Origin: JAJFKB01 sp965230515 | Lineage (GTDB): Bacteria > Pseudomonadota > Gammaproteobacteria > Pseudomonadales > IMCC2047 | Assembly: GCA_965230515.1 (NCBI GenBank) | Contig: OZ246007.1 | Span: forward strand, 3,224,001-3,288,000 | DNA length: 64,000 bases | Direction of reading: 5' to 3' | Shown: in pieces, positions 36,136 through 44,463 of the stretch | Numbering within the stretch: the first letter of the stretch is position 1 | How the letters are laid out: each line of letters begins with the position of its first letter | Translations under genes and position numbers: made by a program | Notes under the pieces: generated by a model | Databases searched by the model: none | The model's input: the letters and a program-made list of their open reading frames with translations, nothing else | Told to the model about the DNA's origin: nothing

Positions 36136-37071
36136 TTAATGGCCATGTTCAGCATCCTCTTTGCCCATCTCTGATTTCAGAACAAAGCTGTTTTTCGAGA
36201 CATAGGTTTCGTCGACGTCCAGCCCTGCCAATACTTCGGTTGACTCGCCATCGGTGTGCCCCAAGGTAACTGGGCGCGGTTCAAAGCCTTCTTCTCCTTG
36301 AACAAAAACAACATGTTCTCCTTCTACAAGCTGTACCGCTTCGTTATGAATAACCAATGGGGCGGCCGTTTCAGACAGGGTAATTTCAGCATTCACAAAA
36401 AGCCCTGGTTTCCACAAATTGTCTGTGTTGTTCATCAAAACCCGTGCAATAGTGGCTTGGTTGTTGCTATTCCCTAATGGAGCGATGTAGATAATCTGAC
36501 CTTCGCCAGTGATAGGGTTGTTGGCGTTTTTGATACGAACCGTTTGACCTATCTGCGCCTTGGCCACGTCTTTGGGAAACAGTGAGAGGTCGACCCAAAC
36601 GGTGGAGAAATCTTCAACAACAAAGAGAACTCGATCGGCAGTTTGTTCGCCAATATTGGCATGACGTTGAGTGATCACACCGTTAAGTGATGAAACAACA
36701 GAATAGGCTTTCAAGCTTTCATTGGCTTCAACCGTGACTAGCGTTTCACCTTTACGAACCTGGTCGCCAATTTTCTTGTTGACCGAGCGAATGACGCCAT
36801 CAAAGCGGGCGCTGACCGACTGTATTTGTTCTGCGTTGCTGGTAATAACACCATACACGGGTAGCGTTTCTCGAATATTTCCGGCACCAACACGAGAGAG
36901 GCCAATACCTGCATGCTTGATTTGTTCCTGGGTGAGCTCGATGTGGCCTTCTTCGTGCTCTTCTTCATCGCCATGACCGGTTTCAGCGAATGCCAGAGTG
37001 GACATAAAACAGAATGTGAGATAATAAATAAACTTGATGGCGGGTGATGTATTTACGTTATTTGATTTCAT
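36136..37071 (-). CDS. czcB: RND periplasmic adaptor CzcB-like
   Basis: 311 residues with a signal peptide (about 1-30, ending LAFAE), then a His/Glu-rich acidic stretch (GHGDEEEHEEGH). The adaptor fold follows: hairpin/lipoyl region with VRKGETLVTVEANESL and INKKIGDQ-like parts, then beta-barrel WVDLSLFPKDVAKAQIGQ. It is short for the family (usually 380-500), lacking much of the alpha-hairpin and C-terminal extension. It links the CzcA pump with the outer-membrane channel. Its ATG overlaps the czcC stop (ATGA). Confidence 0.88.
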   Translation of the reverse strand: MKSNNVNTSPAIKFIYYLTFCFMSTLAFAETGHGDEEEHEEGHIELTQEQIKHAGIGLSRVGAGNIRETLPVYGVITSNAEQIQSVSARFDGVIRSVNKKIGDQVRKGETLVTVEANESLKAYSVVSSLNGVITQRHANIGEQTADRVLFVVEDFSTVWVDLSLFPKDVAKAQIGQTVRIKNANNPITGEGQIIYIAPLGNSNNQATIARVLMNNTDNLWKPGLFVNAEITLSETAAPLVIHNEAVQLVEGEHVVFVQGEEGFEPRPVTLGHTDGESTEVLAGLDVDETYVSKNSFVLKSEMGKEDAEHGH

Positions 37072-38477
37072 TGTGCTGATCCTGGTAATTCGGTTGATTC
37101 ACCATATCGCGTGGCGGACAAAGGTTCTGCTGTGAGCTGTTCGATTTCGGCGCCATACGTTAATGCGGATGAGGCGGATTCGATCAGAGTGCGTTTGGCG
37201 CCTAGCAATTCCTGTCTGGCGGAAACGTATTCCAGGTAACCGTAACGGCCACGCTGATACGCTGTCTGTATTTCTTCGAGCGCTTCTTCTAGCGCAGGAA
37301 TAATGGTGGTTTGGAGTTCCTTCGCGGTGAGAATGGCCTGTTTTCTATTGTGGAATGCCCGAAATAATTGCGTATGCATGTTGAGTAGCGCCACTTCCTT
37401 TCGAACGAAGATTTCGTTGCGTTGGGCAAGTGCAGTAGAGACAGCGCCAGAGTTTCTTTTCGATGAAAAGAGCGGCATGCTAAAACCGGCGACCAGGGCT
37501 GAATTGTCGCTTTCCTGAAAACGGCGTACACCGACCGACCAGCTGATATCAGCCCTTGATTGAGTTTTGGCAAGACGCACTTCCGCCTCTTTGAGTCGCT
37601 CTTCAGCAGCAAAGACCTGGATAGCCGGGTTCTTCTCCATTTTGGCATAGAGCCTTTCAAAGTCGACATCCGTACCAAAGTGAAACAAATCACCGTCAAT
37701 GGCGGAAAATTTCGGCGAAGTTTCTCCCCAAAGTGCCGCGAGTGACACTTTCAGATAAGCGAGTTGCCGTTGAGTGGAGAGCAGTGTGAGTTGTGCTTGC
37801 GAGGCCGAGGCTTGCGCGCGTTTTACTTCTGCATCTGGTGTCGCGCCTGCGTTAGCACGCTCTTTCACGATATTTAGAGTCTGGCTGGCAAGTTCATTTG
37901 CTTCTTTAGCCAGGGAAACCCGCTCTTGTGCGGCTAGTGCATCCACATAGCGCCGAGTAACTTCACCCAGTAACGCCAACGATTCCACCTGCCTCTGCGC
38001 ATCGAGAACCGAGCGAGCGTTAGAAACGATGCCCCTGCGGGCAGCGCGTTTATCGCCCATTTCCAGTACAGAAGAGAGCGAAACGGTGAGTTCTACGCCA
38101 CCAAAACCGCTGAGTTCATCGGAGCCAGAGAAGTTCTCAGCTTCCAGGCCGAGTTCATAAGCTGGTTTCAAGTTTGCTGTTTCCAACTGTCCAGCCAGGG
38201 CTGTGTTGCGAAAGTCAAAAACCTTAAGGGAAGGATTCCGCTCTAGAGCACGCTTAAGTGCGGTGTTGAGTGTGAGTGTATTGTCTGTGGCCTCAGCATG
38301 AGCAAAAGAGAGTTGTCCGCCGAAAATCAGACCGATAAATATCAGTTTTCTAAAGCTGATTCGTTTAAATTTTGCGTTTGTTATAGGCGCAGAATTGGGT
38401 GGTGCAGTAGCTGCTATCCAATTAAAGATGGATAAGCTACTCAACAGTAAAGTAGCGACAATATTTCGCGTTTGCAT
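37068..38477 (-). CDS. czcC: RND outer-membrane channel CzcC-like (TolC family)
   Basis: 469 residues. The N-terminus is hydrophobic, with a long leader (to about residue 60, LSFAHAEA). Two repeated helical halves typical of TolC/OEP proteins follow, with LNTALKRALERNPSL near 75-90, long coiled-coil helices (VKRAQASASQAQLTLLS), and YLEYVSARQELLGAKRTLI near 415. It forms the trimeric outer-membrane duct of the CzcCBA pump. It is followed by the overlapping czcB gene. Confidence 0.88.
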   Translation of the reverse strand: MQTRNIVATLLLSSLSIFNWIAATAPPNSAPITNAKFKRISFRKLIFIGLIFGGQLSFAHAEATDNTLTLNTALKRALERNPSLKVFDFRNTALAGQLETANLKPAYELGLEAENFSGSDELSGFGGVELTVSLSSVLEMGDKRAARRGIVSNARSVLDAQRQVESLALLGEVTRRYVDALAAQERVSLAKEANELASQTLNIVKERANAGATPDAEVKRAQASASQAQLTLLSTQRQLAYLKVSLAALWGETSPKFSAIDGDLFHFGTDVDFERLYAKMEKNPAIQVFAAEERLKEAEVRLAKTQSRADISWSVGVRRFQESDNSALVAGFSMPLFSSKRNSGAVSTALAQRNEIFVRKEVALLNMHTQLFRAFHNRKQAILTAKELQTTIIPALEEALEEIQTAYQRGRYGYLEYVSARQELLGAKRTLIESASSALTYGAEIEQLTAEPLSATRYGESTELPGSAQ

Positions 38478-38579
38478 AAATCAAATTCCGATTGTAATGA
38501 ATGGTCGTACACAGTGATTAGCCTGTTACCGCTAATGGTTTGCAGTAACAGGTGTGAGCTGATAGGTATCAGAAATGAT

Positions 38580-38909
38580 TTATGCGTTTGGAGGAGGAGT
38601 CGGCGGTGCCTGTGCGAAGTTAAGGATATGTGGCTGGTAAAAGGCAAACTGTTGATCGGACATATCGCATTTCAGAATAGTGATATTACCCTCAATGCTG
38701 CCGGTATGACCGTGACAGCAATGTGAGCAGTGGTTGCTATCAGCATCTGAATCTATTGACAGTGATTCATCGTTATCCAGTACATGCGCGTGATCGTCTC
38801 CGTGCGTGTGTTCACCGCCGCCCAAAGAATCGATAGCACCTTCGATACCCATAAAGAGTAGCGAAAATATAAATAGATAAAGAATGGAATATCTCTGCAT
38901 AGAACCCAT
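38580..38909 (-). CDS. Small Cys/His-rich CzcI-like protein
   Basis: About 109 residues from ATG 38909 (38900 or 38942 are alternatives). A hydrophobic N-terminal segment (YSILYLFIFSLLFMGIEG) looks like a signal peptide. The mature part is rich in His and Cys (HTHGDDHAHV, HCSHCCHGH), and the C-terminus is Pro-rich. It resembles CzcI/DUF2946-like regulators or periplasmic metal-binding proteins placed in front of czcC. A clear relative is encoded at 39492 in the same operon. Confidence 0.6.
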   Translation of the reverse strand: MGSMQRYSILYLFIFSLLFMGIEGAIDSLGGGEHTHGDDHAHVLDNDESLSIDSDADSNHCSHCCHGHTGSIEGNITILKCDMSDQQFAFYQPHILNFAQAPPTPPPNA

Positions 38910-38984
38910 ACTAGGCCATCCTGTTTTGATGGGAAAACACAATTAATACCTGGTAGTTCAGACTATATTGCCCGATCAGATATC

Positions 38985-39416
38985 TTAACGCGCAATGTTT
39001 GATTCGTGCTTCGGAGGTGAAGCTGCCTCTAACTGGTTTTGATGATAAGCGATCTTAATTACGGCATTTGTAGGAATAGCTTTAGGAACGCTCGCCGAGA
39101 ATCGTACTCCTCCTTTGCGAAATGCTCGTTTTGAGGGTGACGGGGGAAAATAGTTGGTTGTAGTCTCATACATCAAATCGCCTTCATCCGACCAAACTGC
39201 GATATCTATATGCCCTTTTGGCAGTCCGTATCGCGAGCTTGCAGTCAATCGTCCAGATACAATTGCATCGGATTTGTTTTCTTCGAATTGTAATCGGCTA
39301 AAATGCCAGCGCTGATAATCAGTTTTGATAATTTTTAACAGCGGGGAATGATTGTTCGCTGACGCAGGCGCAATAAATGTCGTACATAAAAGGAATGCGA
39401 GAATAGTAAATCTCAT
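38985..39416 (-). CDS. Secreted protein of unknown function, metal-operon associated (paralogue of 42460)
   Basis: 143 residues with a signal peptide (about 1-20, cleaved near ASANN) and AGGTGA before the start. The mature domain appears beta-rich: WHFSRLQFEENKS, IVSGRLTASSRYGLPKGHIDIAVW, a run to VRFSASVPKAIP and a final KIAYHQNQL. The same spacing of motifs (x-SGxx, GH[IF]D[IL]xV, F near the middle, P-x-x-I, and a final H-x-x-x-L) occurs in the protein at 42460 beside the copper genes. It has no Cys and few obvious metal ligands. I do not recognise a named family. It lies between two CzcI-like genes in the czc operon. Confidence 0.65.
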   Translation of the reverse strand: MRFTILAFLLCTTFIAPASANNHSPLLKIIKTDYQRWHFSRLQFEENKSDAIVSGRLTASSRYGLPKGHIDIAVWSDEGDLMYETTTNYFPPSPSKRAFRKGGVRFSASVPKAIPTNAVIKIAYHQNQLEAASPPKHESNIAR

Positions 39417-39491
39417 ATTGTTTCACCTAATTTGAAATAGCTAAGTAGTTGCCACGATACTAAATCGTAGCTCTTTCTAAGTTATTAAAAA

Positions 39492-39854
39492 TCAGGCTAT
39501 AGGCGGGCGAAACAAAGAAAATACTGGGGCTATTGGCAAATTGGATCGGTAGTCCGGTTGCAGCAGTTTCGTATGAGTCACACATAGCTGCATAAGATTT
39601 TCAGTTAGGTAGCAATGACATCCATGATTATGACAGTGTAGAAAACTTCCACACGAATCTTCCTGGTTTAAAGGGTCAGTAACACTAGGGTTGTCATCCA
39701 AATCACCCGTAAAGCTATTGCTGAAATTGCTATCCAAAATATGTGTGTAGCTTCCCCCGCGATGCAGTTCTCCAGCAGCAGAATCGACAGCGCTTTCTAT
39801 ACCCGTAAAGAGCAGAGAAAAGATAAACAGGTAGCAGGTAAACGATTTGAACAT
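39492..39854 (-). CDS. Small Cys/His-rich CzcI-like protein
   Basis: 120 residues with a hydrophobic signal segment (SFTCYLFIFSLLFTGIESA), nearly the same as that of the protein at 38580. The mature part carries C-x4-HCHNHGCHCYL and ends VFSLFRPPIA. This C-terminal RPPI ending also occurs in the protein at 41959. The cluster of Cys and His suggests periplasmic metal binding. CzcI-type proteins are described as regulators of czc expression, but the mechanism here is unknown. Confidence 0.6.
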   Translation of the reverse strand: MFKSFTCYLFIFSLLFTGIESAVDSAAGELHRGGSYTHILDSNFSNSFTGDLDDNPSVTDPLNQEDSCGSFLHCHNHGCHCYLTENLMQLCVTHTKLLQPDYRSNLPIAPVFSLFRPPIA

Positions 39855-39865
39855 AATTAATCAGT

Positions 39866-40504
39866 CTATACGACTTCCAAGTGTTCTGCACGTATTTCGC
39901 TAAATGCCAAGCGTATGACGTGAATGGCCGCACTAAAATTGAGGCTGGCTATGATGGCCGCGACGGCAAGGTCGGGCCATCGCGAAGACGTTGCAAAGAC
40001 ACCCGCTGCAGCGATCATGACCGCGATATTGCCAATCGCATCGTTGCGGCTGCACAGCCAGATAGAACGCATATTGCTATCACCTGCACGGTAGCGGTAA
40101 AGCAACACCGTAACAGCAACATTGACGATGAGTGCGAGTATGGCCACTGTGCCCATAACCGACGCTTCAGGAGCACTGCCGGTCAGCGCGCGATAAATAG
40201 CATTGCCAATCACCCATAGGCCAAAAGCAGCCATGGTCGCGCCCTTAATCAGCGAGGCGCGGGCGCGTAAATGTAGCGCCATTCCCAGTACAAACAGGCT
40301 AATCGCGTAGTTGGCTGAGTCACCAAAAAAATCCAACGCATCGGCTTGCAGGGAGATCGAATCACCAATCTGACTGGCGATGATCTCAACCAAAAACATA
40401 GCTGCATTCGCGATAAGTGCAATCCATAGTACGCGGCGAAATACAGGATCAACGTTATTGTCTGCCGTTACGGTATCAGATGGACAGTTTGTACACCCTG
40501 GCAT
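39866..40504 (-). CDS. Cation diffusion facilitator-type transporter (CzcD/DmeF-like)
   Basis: 212 residues. About six transmembrane helices start near residue 25 (LWIALIANAAMFLVEIIAS). TM2 carries D-x-x-x-D: LQADALDFFGDSANY, the metal site of cation diffusion facilitators, and TM5 has SRNDAIGNIAVMI with the second Asp/Asn pair. The usual cytoplasmic C-terminal dimerisation domain is missing, making it shorter than typical CzcD (about 300). It exports divalent metal from cytoplasm to periplasm, where the CzcCBA pump could take over. Its start overlaps the arsR stop (TAATG) with a good GAGGAGG site. Confidence 0.82.
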   Translation of the reverse strand: MPGCTNCPSDTVTADNNVDPVFRRVLWIALIANAAMFLVEIIASQIGDSISLQADALDFFGDSANYAISLFVLGMALHLRARASLIKGATMAAFGLWVIGNAIYRALTGSAPEASVMGTVAILALIVNVAVTVLLYRYRAGDSNMRSIWLCSRNDAIGNIAVMIAAAGVFATSSRWPDLAVAAIIASLNFSAAIHVIRLAFSEIRAEHLEVV

Positions 40505-40842
40505 TAGTCGTCCTCCTCGGATTGATCCGGCTCGCCGATATGCGCCACCATATCCTCAATCACGCATTGGATATGTTCATCTGCTGCGACGTAGAAAACC
40601 TGTTTACCACGACGTTCTGAACGGGCGATTCTGGCGGCTCGCAACAAACGCAAATGGTGGCTGACAAGGGATTGCGATAGCTCTAGCTTCTCGGCGATGT
40701 CCGATACGCTAATTGGAGCGTGCAAGCAGGTTAGAATAATGCGCAGCCTGCTGGTATCCCCCATAAGGCGGAATAAATCGGCTAACTGCGATATCTCCTC
40801 CTCTGAACCTATCTTTTTAAGCGGGTGTCTTTTTGTCTTCAT
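40504..40842 (-). CDS. ArsR/SmtB-family metal-responsive repressor
   Basis: 112 residues from ATG 40842, chosen over ATG 40884 because the upstream start would overlap the palindromic operator and add atypical residues. The winged helix-turn-helix includes LMGDTSRLRIILTCL and LSQSLVSHHLRLLRAA, then a wing SERRGKQVFYV. At the C-terminus a D-x-H-x10-H-x2-E-like set (ADEHIQCVIEDMVAHIGE) fits the alpha-5 zinc site of SmtB/CzrA repressors. It should repress the operon until zinc or a similar ion binds. It is first in a nine-gene operon. Confidence 0.85.
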   Translation of the reverse strand: MKTKRHPLKKIGSEEEISQLADLFRLMGDTSRLRIILTCLHAPISVSDIAEKLELSQSLVSHHLRLLRAARIARSERRGKQVFYVAADEHIQCVIEDMVAHIGEPDQSEEDD

Positions 40843-40853
40843 ATTGATGAATA

Positions 40854-40903
40854 AACATATAAATATATATTCATATGTTTGCACGATATACTAATTATGT
40901 CAA
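40854..40903 (-). promoter_or_regulatory. ArsR-type palindromic operator and promoter of the czc operon
   Basis: A 26-base near-perfect palindrome (40854-40879, AACATAT...ATATGTT, one mismatched pair) lies 12 bases upstream of the arsR start. A TTGACA box on the minus strand (40898-40903) lies upstream, with a weak TG-extended -10-like AAACAT 17 bases downstream of it, overlapping the palindrome. The layout fits repression by the SmtB-type protein at the promoter. Confidence 0.7.
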
Positions 40904-41003
40904 CTCCGAGTCTTTTCCAATATGAAATGAGCCGGAAGTGGGGGGCGTATTTCCATTATCAAATGAGCCTGAAATAATCACTGAGTTTGTTAATGATCGG
41001 AGG

Positions 41004-41568
41004 ATGAAAACGACCATAAGCTTAGAACAACTAATAACCATTGAAGCCGTTAGCCAATTTCTTGAGGGTACACAGGCAGTCGCCTTTAACTTCGCCATGT
41101 ACAAACAGGATCGGTATAGCTGGATATAAAAAGACTTTGATAAAGTTTCAGTGTCGGCAACTGGGTAAGACGGATAAAGGGATCCTCACACGTTATCTGA
41201 TGAAAGTCACGGGCTACTCCCGCGCCCAAATCAAACGTCTGATACAGCGGTACCGCCAAACCGACAAGCTGTCTTGCTCAAGACGGCTTGCCGTAATCGC
41301 TTTAAGCGCCTTTACACAGATGTAGACAGATGCAGATATACGTTTATTGGCAGCCATGGATGAACGCCACAACCAATCCAGCGGGCCGGTACTCAAAAAG
41401 CTCTGCGAACGCGCCTATCAGCGGTTTGGCCAATCCCAGTATCAGCGTCTGGCCGGGATCTCCATCTCTCACCTGTATAACCCACACCAAACCACCACCT
41501 ACCAGTGGCAACGCTATACCTTGACCACAACACGCCGCAAGGGGGTGTCATCAGTCCGCTACTGGTGA
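41004..41568 (+). pseudogene. Frameshifted, truncated transposase (IS481-like/rve type)
   Basis: Three pieces in different frames form one recognisable N-terminal half of an IS transposase: MKTTISLEQLITIEAVSQFL..., then KKTLIKFQCRQLGKTDKG... with VTGYSRAQIKRLIQRYRQT, then AAMDERHNQSSGPVLKKL... and LAGISISHLYN. The helix-turn-helix is preserved, but frameshifts occur near 41129 and near 41320, and the DDE catalytic domain is missing after about 41568. It is dead. It sits between the minus-strand zinc operon and the plus-strand copper genes, marking an old junction. Confidence 0.75.
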
Positions 41569-41958
41569 ACCTGTTTACGCGACGAACGTATTCCACCAGT
41601 TCTGAGGAAAATAAAAGCTAAGCATTATGACTTGGATCTAGAAATTGTACGCCGAGTACTGAGAAATCTTTTTGACTTCGAAATACTAGAGAGAGACAAG
41701 CACAATAATTATAAGTTGGGGCTCAATTTCATAGCATGGCAGAGTGATAACTCGTGAACATTTTCAAATTTTGTCAATTAAGAGGTGCCCTGATATTTAA
41801 CTTGGATTGATGCGCGTATGATAAGAAAGGTGGTTAAAAAATGTAATGAAAACTATATACTGCTATAATAGCTCCGATGAAGCGTTATTAAAATTGAACT
41901 TAATGCTAATTCGCAAATCGAAGCGGTAGATATTATTGAGTATGGCGATTTTATTTAG
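41569..41958. other. Spacer with a possible winged-helix gene remnant
   Basis: An open stretch near 41617-41757 reads KHYDLDLEIVRRVLRNLF and continues ILERDKHNNYKLGLN to a stop. It resembles the end of a winged-helix domain but has no start. The rest, to 41958, is AT-rich without clear features; the upstream signals for the copper cluster probably lie here but none is certain. Confidence 0.3.
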
Positions 41959-42378
41959 GTGAAGTTAAAAAACACAGCGATAATAATGGTTTTTATGTTG
42001 TTCTGCCAACAGGCGGGAGCAGTTGCTGTGAACCTTGTAAAGACAATTCCTTTTGAAAATGAAACTGAGTTGGCTGTGCAGACCGATGCTGCCTGTCATG
42101 GCAACTCTTTGACAGAGAGCGCTTCCGACGTCAACGAACTTACACTTTTACATAGTCACAGCAATACCGCTCAGAAGGGTGAATCACAGTACTCAGCTTT
42201 AACCGAAAATTGTTGCGATGTAAGTTGTCAATGTTGTGTTAGTGGTTGCCAGTCAGTGTTAGGTGGTGGATCAGACCAAAATCAGCGTACGTCACCCACA
42301 GGCCCAGAAGATAATTATTCATTTGTGGTTCCGAAACTGCTGCCCAGCTCATTTTTCCGCCCCCCCATTATTTCTTAA
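41959..42378 (+). CDS. Small secreted Cys-rich protein of the copper cluster (CzcI/DUF2946-like)
   Basis: 139 residues from GTG 41959, without a strong ribosome binding site. A signal segment (about 5-22, FMLFCQQAGAVA) is followed by a polar stretch with scattered His, a Cys cluster (ENCCDVSCQCCVSGCQ) and the C-terminus SSFFRPPIIS. The CC-x-x-x-C spacing and RPPI end link it to the protein at 39492. A periplasmic Cu/Ag- or Zn-binding role is plausible. Confidence 0.6.
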   Translation: MKLKNTAIIMVFMLFCQQAGAVAVNLVKTIPFENETELAVQTDAACHGNSLTESASDVNELTLLHSHSNTAQKGESQYSALTENCCDVSCQCCVSGCQSVLGGGSDQNQRTSPTGPEDNYSFVVPKLLPSSFFRPPIIS

Positions 42379-42459
42379 TCCCTAGGGCAATTGCGCCCAA
42401 CGAATTATTAGATCTGTTGTTGCCAGCAGGTTTCTATTCCCGTATTTGAGGATTATGAG

Positions 42460-42885
42460 ATGAAAACTTCCTATATAAAAATTGGTTTTATCGCACTTTC
42501 CATGAGCGCCTTTTCTAACGTTGCTTTTGCCAATCATCCATTGGATACAAGTATCAAAATTGATCGTGATAGCATACGAGGAGTTCGCTTGGGTCAAGTT
42601 CAATTACGTCATTTAGCTGATGGCGAGTATCGGCTGAGTGGTGAGGTCAGGCGACGTCAAAATAACCCGGTACCGATGGGGCATTTTGACTTGATGGTGT
42701 CTGATCAAAGTGATCATGTGATTTTTGAGGATTCAGAATTTTACTGGCCACGAATCGTAAATCGTCGATACCACCACCCTTCAAAATTTGTTTTTACTTT
42801 ACCGGAATCGATCGCTACCCAAGCTGAATTACAGCTGAGTTTCCATAAAGACAAGCTGGCTAAACGGCCTAAGCCAAACCACTGA
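42460..42885 (+). CDS. Secreted protein of unknown function, metal-operon associated (paralogue of 38985)
   Basis: 141 residues with a signal peptide (about 1-24, cleaved near AFANH) and GAGG before the start. The mature domain includes YRLSGEVRRRQNNPVPMGHFD, FEDSEFYWPRI, FVFTLPESI and a final LQLSFHKDKL. These match the motif order of the secreted protein in the czc operon at 38985, so the two are paralogues by eye. It lacks Cys and is likely a small beta-sandwich in the periplasm. No function is known to me. It precedes the DUF411 gene in the same direction. Confidence 0.65.
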   Translation: MKTSYIKIGFIALSMSAFSNVAFANHPLDTSIKIDRDSIRGVRLGQVQLRHLADGEYRLSGEVRRRQNNPVPMGHFDLMVSDQSDHVIFEDSEFYWPRIVNRRYHHPSKFVFTLPESIATQAELQLSFHKDKLAKRPKPNH

Positions 42886-42950
42886 TTTAGGAAGTCAGAG
42901 GTTTCTCTAGCCCAACAAGCAAAACTAATATTGATATTTGAGGATCTATT

Positions 42951-43460
42951 ATGATCAATAAAACCATATTCCCATTTATGCTCGCCATACTGCTATCGGC
43001 AGCTACAAATATTGTGAGTGCGGAATCAGCTATTGCCAAATCTGCCGTTGATCACGCCAAAAATAAAATAATGATGGTATACAAAAACCCAAAATGTGGT
43101 TGTTGTGATAAATGGGTAAAGCATATCAACGACTTCGGGCTTTTGAGCCAAGTTGTTAGTGGTTCAAATGTAGCTACGATCAAATCCAATTTTGGCATTG
43201 AGCCACGTTATCGCTCTTGCCATACCACGATTGCTGATGGCTACGCTTTTGAGGGTCATATCCCAGCGCACATTATTCAACAATTTCTTATTGAGAAACC
43301 CAAAGATGTTGTTGGTTTATCGGTACCCGGTATGCCGGCGGGTAGTCCAGGCATGGAAATGGGCGATCGGCACGATGACTATGATGTGCTGTTGTTAAAA
43401 AAAGATGGTAGCTCAGAGGTTTATGCTCATATAAGTGAGACACATAAGGCAGATCATTGA
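42951..43460 (+). CDS. DUF411 metal-binding protein
   Basis: 169 residues with a signal peptide (about 1-24). The DUF411 hallmark MVYKNPKCGCCDKWVKHI is at about residues 41-58, followed by RYRSCHTTIADGYAFEGHIPA and LSVPGMPAGSPGMEMG. The Cys pairs and the Met-rich ending suggest Cu(I) binding. DUF411 proteins are commonly encoded beside copper efflux genes and are thought to bind metal in the periplasm. It is between the unknown secreted protein and a cupredoxin. Confidence 0.85.
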   Translation: MINKTIFPFMLAILLSAATNIVSAESAIAKSAVDHAKNKIMMVYKNPKCGCCDKWVKHINDFGLLSQVVSGSNVATIKSNFGIEPRYRSCHTTIADGYAFEGHIPAHIIQQFLIEKPKDVVGLSVPGMPAGSPGMEMGDRHDDYDVLLLKKDGSSEVYAHISETHKADH

Positions 43461-43487
43461 ATCTTTATCAACCAGGAGAACATACCT

Positions 43488-44033
43488 ATGTACAAATTCA
43501 TTATTACGTTAACAGCATCGACAGTTATCGCTTTGTCGGCCTTTGCCGAAGGAAAGCATAATGATAACGTGAGTGACCATAACAGCCATGCTAAATCTTC
43601 CCATGAAGGTCATGGTGCCCATCTGCAAGCACATAATCATGAAACAAAAAAGGGAGCAGTGGGGTACCCTGCCAAACCTTCCAACTCTCAGCGCTCCATT
43701 GATGTCAGCTTGAGCGATAATATGCGGATTAGCTTTTCTGAGGATCTTACCGAGCTCAAATCAGGAACGGTGATTAACTTTGTGGTGACCAACGAAGGTG
43801 AAATTTCCCATGAGTTTTCTATCGGCAACCAGGCTGAGCAGAAAGCACATGCAAAAATGATGCGGCAAATGCCAGGTATGGTGCACAACGATGGTAATAC
43901 AGTTACGTTGGCACCAGGTGAAACCAAACGTTTGGCGTGGCACTTTGTCGGTGATGATCAGGTTGTATTTTCCTGTAATATCCCCGGCCATTTCGAGGCG
44001 GGCATGTTTCGAATAGCTTCGTTGAAACTGTAG
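43488..44033 (+). CDS. Cupredoxin-domain copper-binding protein
   Basis: 181 residues with a signal peptide (about 1-20) and a good AGGAGA site. A His-rich linker (about 22-52: HNDNVSDHNSHAKSSHEGHG) precedes the cupredoxin fold: GTVINFVVTNEGEISHEFSIG near 93-115, a Met-rich HAKMMRQMPGMVHND, and the copper-site segment VVFSCNIPGHFEAGM near 160-175 (Cys-x4-His-x4-Met). It probably binds Cu in the periplasm and hands it to or shields it from the Cus system. Confidence 0.85.
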   Translation: MYKFIITLTASTVIALSAFAEGKHNDNVSDHNSHAKSSHEGHGAHLQAHNHETKKGAVGYPAKPSNSQRSIDVSLSDNMRISFSEDLTELKSGTVINFVVTNEGEISHEFSIGNQAEQKAHAKMMRQMPGMVHNDGNTVTLAPGETKRLAWHFVGDDQVVFSCNIPGHFEAGMFRIASLKL

Positions 44034-44463
44034 TGATATTGACATGGCAATGGCAACTAAAGTACATCGAAGTAGGGAAGTGGATAGCGAGCTAAAAATG
44101 ATCGCCACGTGTGATTTCACTTCAACTCGAGACATGTTGTGTGTTACTGGTCGTCAATTACCACCGATAACCTGATTAGTTGAATTTCTAACCTGATCTA
44201 GAAGAGTAAGAAAGCTATCTGTTTGAAAACAAATAGTTTTTGACTGTATGAAAAAATACTTCGAAAGTGGTATTCGTAGAATAGAAGCTACTTTCATTAT
44301 TTGAAAATATTGACTTATGTCAATCCTGGAGACAGATTTTTCTAATATGGTCATAATTCCTAAAAGCCGTAACGGCTATTGATCAAAACATAGAGAGAGC
44401 TAGTGTCTAAATCGGGATAAAACTCAGACGTAGGCTGATTAATAGCTTAGAAGGAGTAAATAT
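44034..44463. other. 430-bp intergenic region with an FNR/DNR-like box
   Basis: No gene is evident. The stretch is AT-rich and contains the palindrome described at 44310-44323. A new transcription unit probably starts here, ahead of the gene at 44464, which has AAGGAG. Confidence 0.4.
44310..44323 (+). promoter_or_regulatory. FNR/DNR-like box TTGAC-N4-GTCAA
   Basis: The perfect palindrome TTGACTTATGTCAA matches the TTGAx-N4-xTCAA pattern recognised by FNR/CRP-family regulators. It lies about 140 bases ahead of the gene at 44464 and upstream of a porin and a dihaem cytochrome c. Oxygen or nitric oxide control of this unit is an inference; 14-base palindromes can also occur by chance. Confidence 0.4.
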
